DNA of 37,501 bases from Chthonomonas sp. UBA2785 (lineage in GTDB: Bacteria; Armatimonadota; Fimbriimonadia; Fimbriimonadales; Fimbriimonadaceae): positions 1 to 37,501 of the forward strand of contig DEIB01000025.1 in assembly GCA_002352215.1 (NCBI GenBank), given 5' to 3'. A program made the position numbers and the translations under genes. The notes beneath the pieces are model-generated. The model was not told the DNA's origin and made no database searches. It saw only the letters and a program-made list of their open reading frames with translations. Below, piece after piece: positions 23,934 to 30,945 of the stretch. Each line of letters begins with the position of its first letter. The first letter of the stretch is position 1.

Positions 23934-24964
23934 GATCGCTGCGGTATTTGCTCTTCCACTCGGTCAGTGAAGGTTTTGAGGATCTGATCCTCTTCACCGG
24001 GGGCAAAGCCCTTCCAGGCGGCCTCCACTTGGCCCGCCTTGTTCACCAGCAAGAAGCAAGGCGTCAGCTCCAGTTGCGCCACATCCACCAGTTCGTTGCG
24101 GGGGTCATCAAGACGGGTCCAGCCGTTCGCGTCCGCACCAACCACGACCTTGCCCCAGCCGGCTTTATCGGCACCCTGGGCGAGTTTCGCGGCATCCGCC
24201 GGGAATTCGGGGTCGGGTATGTAGACAAAGGTGTAATCCTGCTTCGCCACTTGCGACCACTTTGCCGGGCGGCCACCCTGCGCCCAGTTCAGCTCGCCGA
24301 GTTCATGGAATGTGCCGAGCGGCTCCAGAGAATCGGGCAGCGACATGGGCATATAACCGATCACCGGGCGGATCTCAGCCCGGAAGGGCGGCACCGGGGG
24401 CAAGGGGCGCATGGTCACTTGCATCGTCCGGCGCACGGGGCCATCCGAGGTCGGAAACACTTCCACCACCCTCAGCGGGCGACCTTCCGCATCGGTCACC
24501 AGGCTGATCCGGAGTTCGCCCTCGTTCATCATTTGGGCGGCCAGTTTCGCTCCGGGCACATCGGCGGGCACGGCCATCGTCTCCCACTTGGCCCGCGCAT
24601 CGCTCTTGGGCATCTGTTCTAGGAAGAAGAAAGGCGAGTAGGCGTACTGCACGAAGGTACTCACGGGTTCGGGCACGGCAAAGCCCGCGCCCCAACGCCC
24701 GAAGTCGTACTCCCGGGTCGGGTCGCTCACCAATATTGTCTGTCGGCCCGACTGCGTAAAGGCGTACTGCACCCCGGCCCCGCTCATGGTCACCGATTGC
24801 TGCTGGTCAGGGCCGAATTTGAGGACGGAGCGCGCCCGCCAGGCTTCATCCTCGATCTGGACGGTATAGGTGACTTCAAATGCGTTCGCCGAAGCCCGGT
24901 ACCGCTCGTATTGCACCACCGCCGGTGGGGTGGCAGGATTTTGAACAAGGAGCGGGATGAACAT
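23930..24964 (-). CDS. LolA-like/thioredoxin-fold protein without CxxC
   Basis: This 344-aa protein looks bipartite. Residues about 15-200 are beta-rich, with a LolA/DUF2092-like pattern (YRASANAFEVTYTVQ, ARSVLKFGPDQQQSVTMSG). Residues about 210-335 resemble a thioredoxin/redoxin fold: DYTFVYIPDPEFPADAAKLA, GKVVVGADANGWTRL and the C-terminal LTPCFLLVNKAGQVEAAWKGF, which matches the cis-Pro strand. The CxxC active site is replaced by IPDPEF, so no disulfide exchange is expected. The N-terminus (MFIPLLVQNPATPPA) is only a weak signal candidate. Its AGGA ribosome site is 7 bases upstream and lies in an inverted repeat. The stop overlaps that of the RuvC-like gene. Confidence 0.7.
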   Translation of the reverse strand: MFIPLLVQNPATPPAVVQYERYRASANAFEVTYTVQIEDEAWRARSVLKFGPDQQQSVTMSGAGVQYAFTQSGRQTILVSDPTREYDFGRWGAGFAVPEPVSTFVQYAYSPFFFLEQMPKSDARAKWETMAVPADVPGAKLAAQMMNEGELRISLVTDAEGRPLRVVEVFPTSDGPVRRTMQVTMRPLPPVPPFRAEIRPVIGYMPMSLPDSLEPLGTFHELGELNWAQGGRPAKWSQVAKQDYTFVYIPDPEFPADAAKLAQGADKAGWGKVVVGADANGWTRLDDPRNELVDVAQLELTPCFLLVNKAGQVEAAWKGFAPGEEDQILKTFTDRVEEQIPQRS

Positions 24965-24971
24965 GAGCGAT

Positions 24972-24991
24972 TCCTAGTGAGCGTACTAGGA
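24972..24991 (-). promoter_or_regulatory. Inverted repeat over the RBS of the LolA/thioredoxin-like gene
   Basis: TCCTAGT (24972-24978) and ACTAGGA (24985-24991) are perfect 7-bp inverted repeats with a six-base spacer. On the minus strand the second arm supplies the AGGA ribosome site of the LolA/thioredoxin-like gene. It could act as an operator in DNA or as an RNA hairpin masking the site; both are inference. Confidence 0.4.
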
Positions 24992-25004
24992 TTTACGCCG
25001 CCCG

Positions 25005-25023
25005 TGCATGGAAAGACCATGCA
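25005..25023 (+). promoter_or_regulatory. Inverted repeat abutting the cheW RBS
   Basis: TGCATGG (25005-25011) and CCATGCA (25017-25023) are perfect 7-bp inverted repeats with a five-base spacer. The second arm runs into the AGGG ribosome site (25023-25026) of cheW, whose ATG is at 25032. Regulation of cheW translation or transcription is inference. Confidence 0.4.
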
Positions 25024-25031
25024 GGGTCAAT

Positions 25032-25487
25032 ATGGCGGAATCCAAGTACGTTGTCTTTTCGATCGGTTCGGAATTGTTCGGGCTGGAGATCGGATTTACC
25101 GAGCGCATCCTTACGGCGCAAAAAGAAACGCGAATTCCCCGCTCTCCGGCGGCGATGTTGGGTCTCTTCGACCTGCGAGGACGCACCATTCCGGTGTTTG
25201 ACCTTGCTCTGCGCCTCGATTACGGTCAGCCCAGCAAGGGCGGCAACGACGTGGTGGTCGCCGACGCTGAGTGCCCCTACGCCCTGCGCGTGGACCAGGT
25301 GGTCGGCATTGTCACGCTTACCGAAGAGAATCAGGAAGACGCGGACGAGCAGTTCACCCGCCGGGACGATCCGTTTGTGTCGGGAATCGGCAAGTGGGAT
25401 GAGAAGCTCATTTTGCTCCTGAATCCGGAAGCGCTGCTCCCGTCCAAGCTTCGAGCGAAAGCCGAAAAGCTTGCCCAGGCCGCCTAA
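25032..25487 (+). CDS. cheW: Chemotaxis coupling protein CheW
   Basis: This 151-aa protein is a single CheW domain, which links receptors to the kinase CheA at the cell pole. Conserved parts are KYVVFSIGSELFGLEIGFTERIL, the IPRSPAAMLGLFDLRGRTIPVFDLALRL core (matching the usual N-P-x-hydrophobic-GV-NLRG-hydrophobic-P-V-DL block, with Leu-Phe for Val-Asn) and LRVDQVVGIVTL. The ATG at 25032 has AGGG upstream; an earlier in-frame start at 25008 lies in the inverted repeat and is unlikely. It is separated from the main che operon by the acc/nusB/tmk unit on the other strand, and its stop overlaps that of tmk. Confidence 0.92.
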   Translation: MAESKYVVFSIGSELFGLEIGFTERILTAQKETRIPRSPAAMLGLFDLRGRTIPVFDLALRLDYGQPSKGGNDVVVADAECPYALRVDQVVGIVTLTEENQEDADEQFTRRDDPFVSGIGKWDEKLILLLNPEALLPSKLRAKAEKLAQAA

Positions 25488-26074
25488 AGGCGCGCACTCA
25501 ACTCTTGCCACGCCCGCTCGGCCACCTGGTCGGCGGGCTGGCTGGCGTCTAGGGTCACCCATCTGTGGGGATCGCGCTGGGATTCGGTGAGAAAGCCCTC
25601 GCGAACCCGCTGGTGAAACTCAAGCGGCTCCCGATCCATCCGGTCACCCTTGGCGCGGCCCAGCCCGATGGCGGGGTCAAGGTCCAGCAGGAAGGTCAAC
25701 GTCGGGGAGTTCCCTTGGGTAGCCAGCGCATTGAGCTTACGCAGCAGATCAAGATCGTGGCCCCGGGCGTAGCCTTGATACACCATGGTGCTATCGGCAT
25801 GACGGTCGCATAGCACCACCGCGCCTCGGGCCAGAGCGGGGGCAATCAGCTGAGACCAGTGTTGGGAGCGATCCGCCAGAAAAAGGAACAGCTCCGCCCG
25901 CTCATCCAGGGATTCACTCTCCAGAAGCCATCGGCGAATCTCGCCGCCAAGGGTACCGGCCCCGGGCTCGCGGGTGCAAACCACTTCGCGGCCTTGCGTC
26001 TCAAGCTGCGCCGCCAAAGTGCGCAACAGGGTGGACTTTCCACCGCCTTCAGGGCCCTCAAAGGTGATGAACAC
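25484..26074 (-). CDS. tmk: Thymidylate kinase
   Basis: This 196-aa enzyme phosphorylates dTMP to dTDP for DNA synthesis. Visible are the P-loop EGPEGGGKST (family EGxxGxGKST), TREPGAGTLGGEIRRWLL for dTMP binding, the DR motif in VLCDRHADSTMVYQGYARG (His replaces the usual Tyr after Arg) and the lid segment RAKGDRMDREPLEFHQRVREGF. The LID carries basic residues and the P-loop lacks an extra Arg, an arrangement like that of E. coli-type TMK. It is the last gene of the minus-strand unit accB-like, pilin-like, accC, nusB, tmk, starting 9 bases after nusB. Confidence 0.95.
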   Translation of the reverse strand: MFITFEGPEGGGKSTLLRTLAAQLETQGREVVCTREPGAGTLGGEIRRWLLESESLDERAELFLFLADRSQHWSQLIAPALARGAVVLCDRHADSTMVYQGYARGHDLDLLRKLNALATQGNSPTLTFLLDLDPAIGLGRAKGDRMDREPLEFHQRVREGFLTESQRDPHRWVTLDASQPADQVAERAWQELSARL

Positions 26075-26083
26075 GGGTGCCCC

Positions 26084-26704
26084 TCAGGAGTCTTCTTCTT
26101 CGTCGTCGTGGCGCAATACCCACACGGGGGCACTGGGCTCGGGGCGGATCGTGCCGGGCTCGACCGCTACGACCTCGGGGGCCAGGGGAATATCGGTTTG
26201 CTCACCGCCGGGCATGTCCGTAGGCGGAGTCCAGTTGGCTTTGGGCGAGTTCTTCAGCACGGTCGCCAGAATGCCGTGGACGAAGCGACCACTCTCCTCG
26301 CCGCCAAATCGCTGGGCCAGGTGCATGTATTCGCTGATGGTCACCTTGGGCGGCATGTCATCCAGTGCCCACAGTTCGTAGCATGCCATCCGAAGGGCGT
26401 TGCGGTCCGTGGCCGCCAGGCGCTCCAAAGGCCACGCGGAAGTGAGGTGCCCGGCAAAGCAGGCATCCCAGCGGTCGGCATCGCTGGCCGTGCCGTGCAC
26501 CAGGTCTTTAAGGAACGCCCACGTCTTCGCTTCGAAGTTGGTGGCGTCTTTCAGCTCCGTCAGCACTTCGGTCGGCGTGCGATTCCCGACCGTGACGGCG
26601 TACATCGCCTGGTAGGCGGCCTCCCGCGCATCCCTTCGACTGGCAATCGGCGGGGCGATCTCTTCGGGTGCCCCGGATGGCTCAGGCGTTGACGACTTGT
26701 TCAT
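26084..26704 (-). CDS. nusB: Transcription antitermination factor NusB with C-terminal tail
   Basis: The ATG at 26704 (MNKSSTPEPSGAPEE) lies within accC (23-base overlap) and gives 206 aa. The NusB core (about 22-150) shows ASRRDAREAAYQAMYAVTVGN, AFLKDLVHGTA, RLAATDRNALRMACYELW and KVTISEYMHLAQRFGGEESGRFVHGILATVL, the last being the RNA/S10-binding part. NusB with NusE binds boxA RNA and supports rRNA transcription. A proline-rich, acidic tail of about 55 residues (ending DDEEEDS) extends beyond the usual 140-aa family length and is probably disordered. Confidence 0.93.
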   Translation of the reverse strand: MNKSSTPEPSGAPEEIAPPIASRRDAREAAYQAMYAVTVGNRTPTEVLTELKDATNFEAKTWAFLKDLVHGTASDADRWDACFAGHLTSAWPLERLAATDRNALRMACYELWALDDMPPKVTISEYMHLAQRFGGEESGRFVHGILATVLKNSPKANWTPPTDMPGGEQTDIPLAPEVVAVEPGTIRPEPSAPVWVLRHDDEEEDS

Positions 26705-28043
26705 CCAGGAACCGCGGGACAAAGGCCGTGCTTACGTCACCCGAAATGTAATCCGGGTGGCGCACCAGACGGCGCAAGAAGGGGATGTTGGTCGGCACAC
26801 CTTCGACGTGGAATTCATCGAGCGCCGCCGTAAGGATGCGCAGGGCGTGCGCCCGGTCGTGACCCGTCACGATCAACTTGGCCAGCATCGGGTCGTAGAA
26901 CGGCGACACCGTGAAGCCCGCGTAGCAGTGCGTGTCCATGCGGACGCCACCGAAGCCCGGAGCATCCCAGCGCGTTATCAAGCCGGTGCCCGGCCGGAAG
27001 TCGTTGTCCGGGTCCTGCGCCGTGATGCGCGCCTCAATGCTGTGCCCGCGCAAGGCAATGTCAGCCTGCGTCATGGTCAGCGGCTCGCCATTGGCAATGC
27101 GGATCTGCCACTGCACCAGGTCCAGGCCGGTGATCTGTTCCGTCACCGGGTGCTCCACCTGAATACGGGTGTTCATTTCGAGGAAGTAGAACTCGCCGTG
27201 CGCATCCAGCAAGAACTCGACCGTGCCCGCGTTGGTGTAGCCCACTTCTTTGGCCACGCGCACGGCGGCTTCGCCCATCTTGCGGCGCGTGGTTTCGTCC
27301 AGCACGGCGCAGGGGGCTTCTTCCACGATTTTTTGGTGGCGCAGGTTCTGGATCGAGCATTCACGTTCGCCCAGGTACAGGCAGTTGCCGTGCTCGTCGG
27401 CCAGAATCTGGATCTCCACGTGCCGGGGCTCCACCACGCAGCGCTCCACCAGCATCTCGTCGTTGCCAAAGCTCGCCAGGGCCTCGGCTTGCGCGGTCTT
27501 CCATTGGCGGCCCAGTTCTTCGGCGTTGTCCACCCGGCGGATGCCCCGCCCGCCGCCGCCCGCCACGGCTTTCAGCAGCACCGGGTAGCCAATCTCGTCG
27601 GCAATCTTGCAGGCGTCTTGCTCGTTCTCCACCACGCCGCTGGAGCCCGGCACCACCGGACACTCGCTAACGATGGCGGCTTGCTTGGCCGAAGCCTTGT
27701 CCCCCATCGCGCGGATGGCCGCCACGTTCGGGCCGATGAACTTCACGCCCAGGCTAGCGAGGGCCTCGGCAAATCGGTCGCGCTCGCTAAAGTAGCCGTA
27801 ACCCGGGTGCACGGCATCGGCGCCGGTGGCTTCCACGGCCGCCAGCACGTTGGGCAAGTTCAGATAGCTGTCGGTGTTGGTCGCTTCGCCCACGCAGATG
27901 GCTTCGTCGGCCAGAAGCACGTGGCGGCTGGCGGCATCGGCCTGGCTGTAGATGGCCACGCTCTGGATGCCCATTTCACGGCAGGCCCGAATCACGCGGC
28001 AGGCGATTTCGCCCCGGTTGGCAATCAAGATCTTCTGGAACAT
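26682..28043 (-). CDS. accC: Biotin carboxylase subunit of acetyl-CoA carboxylase type
   Basis: This 453-aa ATP-grasp enzyme carboxylates biotin on a carrier protein using bicarbonate and ATP, the first half-reaction of fatty-acid synthesis. The start MFQKILIANRGEIACRVIRA, GGGGRGIR ATP loop, EPRHVEIQILAD, and EMNTRIQVEHPVTE catalytic block are all present. Two local differences from E. coli AccC are visible: HPGYGYFSE for HPGYGFLSE, and CSIQNLRHQK for CSMQRRHQK, which appears to add one residue near the bicarbonate and biotin site. The ATG overlaps the pilin-like stop (TGATG). Carboxylation of another acyl-CoA cannot be excluded. The local carrier homologue lacks the biotin lysine. Confidence 0.93.
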   Translation of the reverse strand: MFQKILIANRGEIACRVIRACREMGIQSVAIYSQADAASRHVLLADEAICVGEATNTDSYLNLPNVLAAVEATGADAVHPGYGYFSERDRFAEALASLGVKFIGPNVAAIRAMGDKASAKQAAIVSECPVVPGSSGVVENEQDACKIADEIGYPVLLKAVAGGGGRGIRRVDNAEELGRQWKTAQAEALASFGNDEMLVERCVVEPRHVEIQILADEHGNCLYLGERECSIQNLRHQKIVEEAPCAVLDETTRRKMGEAAVRVAKEVGYTNAGTVEFLLDAHGEFYFLEMNTRIQVEHPVTEQITGLDLVQWQIRIANGEPLTMTQADIALRGHSIEARITAQDPDNDFRPGTGLITRWDAPGFGGVRMDTHCYAGFTVSPFYDPMLAKLIVTGHDRAHALRILTAALDEFHVEGVPTNIPFLRRLVRHPDYISGDVSTAFVPRFLDEQVVNA

Positions 28044-28429
28044 CAATAATTCTCGTGTCCGGGATGGACGCATTTGACTTGACCCGTAGCCGGATCATAA
28101 ACATAAGGCTCTTTCCCGAGCGGGCAGGCTTCGTAGTCCGCCCCCAGCTTCAAGTCCTTGAGCGAAGACGGCGCCACTTCTTCCACCGGGTCGGTGCCGA
28201 TCTGAATCGCCATGCGTACCTGCTTGAGGTTGCTTTGGCATTTGGTGTCCTTGCCGGCGGCCAGGCTGCGGCCCACCACGGTTTCGCCCACGCCATCCTT
28301 GCGCTTGTCGGCCGCTTTGCCGGTCAGGCCCGGGAAGCCGCCGTTGACATAGACGATCACGCCGACCAGCACCACGGCCGCCACTACGACCATTTCAATC
28401 ATGCCGCGACCGGCTTGGGTGCGCTTCAT
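28043..28429 (-). CDS. Type IV pilin/pseudopilin-like protein
   Basis: This 128-aa protein has a short basic leader (MKRTQAGRG), a hydrophobic helix (MIEMVVVAAVVLVGVIVYVNGG) and a hydrophilic domain. The C-terminus carries YEACPLGKEPYVYDPATGQV followed by KCVHPGHENY, a pattern seen in pilin-like proteins with a Cys-pinned C-terminus. The prepilin peptidase site is ambiguous: cutting after Gly9 puts the conserved Glu at +3, while cutting after Gly7 puts it at the normal +5 but with Arg at +1. It is sandwiched between the accB-like gene (ATGA overlap) and accC (TGATG overlap), an unexpected setting for a secretion or pilus component. Confidence 0.75.
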   Translation of the reverse strand: MKRTQAGRGMIEMVVVAAVVLVGVIVYVNGGFPGLTGKAADKRKDGVGETVVGRSLAAGKDTKCQSNLKQVRMAIQIGTDPVEEVAPSSLKDLKLGADYEACPLGKEPYVYDPATGQVKCVHPGHENY

Positions 28430-28824
28430 TCGCCCTTCACCCGCAAAATCGTTGTGCCGTAGTCCACCCGGGCGCCGTCGCTGGCCACGAGTTCCAGGAC
28501 TTCCCCACTCACGGGCGTGGTGATTTCGTTAGAGATGCCCAGCGCCACCACTTCGCCGATTCGCTGCCCAGCTTCGAGCACGGTTCCGACTTGCACATCG
28601 TCGGCCGCCCGGAACGTGCCCACGAGTTGAGTCGTGACGGCTTTGGCGGGTGCAACTTCGGGCGTGGCCTCACCCACCTCCCATTCGTCTTCATCCAGCT
28701 CCACGGCGGGAGGCAGGACCGCCTCAAACTTGGCGTCGCCCTCCCGAACGCGTACATATCGGACGCCTGCGTCCGCTGCCCGGCGCAGGATATCCCGCAG
28801 GGTGTCTGCATCGAAGCCGCTCAT
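28426..28824 (-). CDS. Biotin carboxyl carrier (AccB)-like protein lacking the biotinylated lysine
   Basis: This 132-aa protein has the AccB layout: an N-terminal helix and strand (LRDILRRAADAGVRYVRVREGD), a linker, and a C-terminal biotinyl/lipoyl-type domain (about 64-130: TTQLVGTFRAADDVQVGTVLEAGQ, then SNEITTPVSGEVLELV and GARVDYGTTILRV). The biotin site EAMKxM is replaced by VALGI (93-97), so Gly96 stands where the modified lysine should be, and no Lys is nearby. It therefore cannot carry biotin in the usual way. In plants, BADC proteins are AccB homologues without the lysine that regulate acetyl-CoA carboxylase; a similar role here is inference. It heads the operon containing accC and is divergent from cheC (88 bp). 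Confidence 0.82.
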   Translation of the reverse strand: MSGFDADTLRDILRRAADAGVRYVRVREGDAKFEAVLPPAVELDEDEWEVGEATPEVAPAKAVTTQLVGTFRAADDVQVGTVLEAGQRIGEVVALGISNEITTPVSGEVLELVASDGARVDYGTTILRVKGE

Positions 28825-28912
28825 GCCATTCAGTGTACCAAGGGCGAAACCCAGTATCCCTGTCAGGCGGCACGGGGCGGGGCGTGTGGAAAGCGTGAGT
28901 AGGGTTCTTGGT

Positions 28913-29542
28913 ATGGCGGAGTTTTTAGATCAACTCGGTGAAATCGAGTTGTCGGCGGTTCATGAGATCGCCAACATCGGTTTAGGAAATGCGGCCACGT
29001 CGCTTTCCACTTTGCTCGGACGCACGGTTCACATCGAAGTCCCGCAGGTCAGTGCTCGTCTGGTTGGCGCTCTCGCTCACGAGACACTGGAAGCCGGGAT
29101 CGTGACGGTCGGCGTCCTGATGCCCTTTGATGGCGACGTCGAGGGCACGATGGCATTCTTCTTCCCGTGGGAAGCCGCCGCCGAACTCTGGGAAACCCTG
29201 ATCGGCGCGAAGCCCGAGGGCCCCTGCGATATTGACGAAATGGCCGCCTCGGTGATGATCGAAGTCGGCAACATGGTTTGCTCGGGCTTCCTCAATTCGG
29301 TCGCCGAGCTCACGAACCTCGGCATGTACGCCACCCCGCCCGCAATGGGCGTCGACTTTATGGAGAGCCTGTTAGCCACATTGGATGTTGAGGCGGAACT
29401 CAATATGCGCGTGGCTCTGACGATTAATACCCGCCTCCACGGCGCGGATGGCAGCGCTCTCGAAGGCATGTGCCTTGTAATTCCGAGCCAGGAAGGCCTG
29501 GTCAAGCTGCTTCAGTCCCTAGGGCTTGAGGTCGCCGCCTAA
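28913..29542 (+). CDS. cheC: CheY-P phosphatase CheC
   Basis: This 209-aa protein is a CheC/CheX/FliY-family phosphatase, which removes phosphate from CheY and partners with CheD in adaptation. Both active-site pairs are present: Glu18-x2-Asn21 (HEIANIGLGNAATSL) and Glu117-x2-Asn120 (IEVGNMVCSGFLN). The ATG at 28913 has AGGG 8 bases upstream. It is the first gene of a unit that continues through cheD, an HDOD gene, cheB, cheR, cheY and cheX. The stop is two bases from the cheD start, a neighbour arrangement that matches the known CheC-CheD complex. Confidence 0.93.
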   Translation: MAEFLDQLGEIELSAVHEIANIGLGNAATSLSTLLGRTVHIEVPQVSARLVGALAHETLEAGIVTVGVLMPFDGDVEGTMAFFFPWEAAAELWETLIGAKPEGPCDIDEMAASVMIEVGNMVCSGFLNSVAELTNLGMYATPPAMGVDFMESLLATLDVEAELNMRVALTINTRLHGADGSALEGMCLVIPSQEGLVKLLQSLGLEVAA

Positions 29543-29544
29543 AC

Positions 29545-30066
29545 GTGGAAACCTTCGGCGTTGGAATGAGCGAGATCGTGGTCCGAAAAGGACCCGCGAA
29601 GTTTCTCTGCTTAGGTTTAGGAAGCTGCGTGGGCGTCGCGATCTACGATCCGAAGTCGGATGTCAGCGGCATGATCCACGTGATGCTCCCGGCGGCATTC
29701 CCCGATCGTCCGGTGGACCAGATTGGCAAGTTTGCCGACACCGGCATCCCGGCTCTGCTGATGGCGATGGAAAAGATGGGCGCCAACAAGCGATATATGC
29801 GGGTAGCCATTGCCGGGGGGGCGCAAGTCTTTAAGTTCAATAACACCGGGGCGAACAACCTCGATATCGGGCGTCGTAATGGGGAAGCGGTCATCGAGCA
29901 GCTCACCAAGGCGGGGCTCCGCATTCTGGCCAAGGACATTGGTGGCACTCACGGACGCACGGTGACCTTTACGGTTCCGGACGGAAAGGTGGAAGTGAAA
30001 ACTCTCAGCCAAGGGGTAGCGGAACTCTGTTACCTTGCCGACAATCGAGAGCGTAGCGCGGCCTAA
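29545..30066 (+). CDS. cheD: Chemoreceptor glutamine deamidase CheD
   Basis: This 173-aa cytoplasmic enzyme deamidates glutamines on chemoreceptors and is modulated by CheC and CheY-P. The catalytic Cys28 in LGLGSCVGVAIYD and His45 in GMIHVMLP are present, as is the conserved MRVAIAGGAQVF and DIGGTHGRTVTF region. The GTG at 29545 is two bases after the cheC stop; an ATG at 29566 is in frame but would remove METFGVG, a segment commonly present. No membrane segments. Its presence implies methyl-accepting receptors with Gln sites elsewhere in the genome. Confidence 0.94.
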   Translation: METFGVGMSEIVVRKGPAKFLCLGLGSCVGVAIYDPKSDVSGMIHVMLPAAFPDRPVDQIGKFADTGIPALLMAMEKMGANKRYMRVAIAGGAQVFKFNNTGANNLDIGRRNGEAVIEQLTKAGLRILAKDIGGTHGRTVTFTVPDGKVEVKTLSQGVAELCYLADNRERSAA

Positions 30067-30081
30067 AAGAGGGAGAGACTT

Positions 30082-30945
30082 GTGGGCGTAATCATAACGA
30101 TAGATGAGATGATTGATCGGACCGCCGATCTGCCGGTAATTCCGGCGGTGGCGCTTCGCATCATGCACGAGGCAGATTCGAATACGACGTCTGCTTCTCA
30201 AATTGCCATGCTCTTGGCCCGCGACCCCGCTTTGGCGTCACGTGTCCTCCGGCTGGCGAACTCCGCCTACTATGGCCTTTCGGGTCAAGTATTTGGCCTC
30301 AAGGAAGCCGTTGTGGTTCTCGGTCTGCGCTGCGTCAAGAACTTAGCGCTGGTCGCCGCAAGCTATCCGTGGCTGAGCAAGCCGCTCCACGGTTACGGCC
30401 TGGAGCCCAAAGATCTTTGGATGCACTCGCACGGCACCGCCGTGGCCGCCATGTTGGTGGCCCAGCGCAGTGGTCGTCTCCGCGATGACGAAGCCTTCAC
30501 CGCTGGCCTCTTGCATGACATCGGCAAGCTGGCCATGAACGTTTGGCTGGAGCGCAAAACCGAAGCCCTCATTCAGCTATCAACGCTGAACGGCTGGAGC
30601 TTTGTGGAGTGCGAACGCACAGTGCTAGGCTACGACCACGGCCAAGTGGGCGGGCGTCTGGCCGAACGCTGGAACCTCCCCCTCTCCGTCATTGATTCTG
30701 CGCGCTACCATCACGAGCCGGATGAACGCCCTGACCCCTCCTTGGTGGTCGATGCCGTGCATTTGGGTGACTATTTGGCTTCCGTCCTGGGCTTTGGCCT
30801 GGGTGCCGATGGACTGCAGTACGCGCTTCAGCCCAATACACTCGTCCGACTTGGTCTTCACCCTCAAGACATCGACCGAATTGCCGATGATTTAGAGCGT
30901 GAGCGACGGCTTCAAGCCGAATCGTTCGAGGAGATTGTTGCGTGA
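30082..30945 (+). CDS. HDOD-domain signalling protein
   Basis: This 287-aa protein is a nearly complete HDOD domain (about 15-215): LPVIPAVALRIMHEAD, the ALASRVLRLANSAYYGLSGQV block and AGLLHDIGKLAMNVW, where an HD pair is retained. HDOD proteins are related to HD phosphohydrolases but usually lack catalysis and act in signalling, often with motility or second messengers. It starts at GTG 30082 with GGGAGAG upstream and its stop overlaps cheB (GTGA). Position between cheD and cheB suggests a role in the same chemotaxis circuit. Function is not deducible. Confidence 0.9.
   Translation: MGVIITIDEMIDRTADLPVIPAVALRIMHEADSNTTSASQIAMLLARDPALASRVLRLANSAYYGLSGQVFGLKEAVVVLGLRCVKNLALVAASYPWLSKPLHGYGLEPKDLWMHSHGTAVAAMLVAQRSGRLRDDEAFTAGLLHDIGKLAMNVWLERKTEALIQLSTLNGWSFVECERTVLGYDHGQVGGRLAERWNLPLSVIDSARYHHEPDERPDPSLVVDAVHLGDYLASVLGFGLGADGLQYALQPNTLVRLGLHPQDIDRIADDLERERRLQAESFEEIVA

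Noticed and set aside
26697..28049. Open frame of about 450 codons on the plus strand
   Set aside because: It is antisense to accC, rich in His, Arg and Gly, with no recognisable motif. The accC reading is unambiguous.
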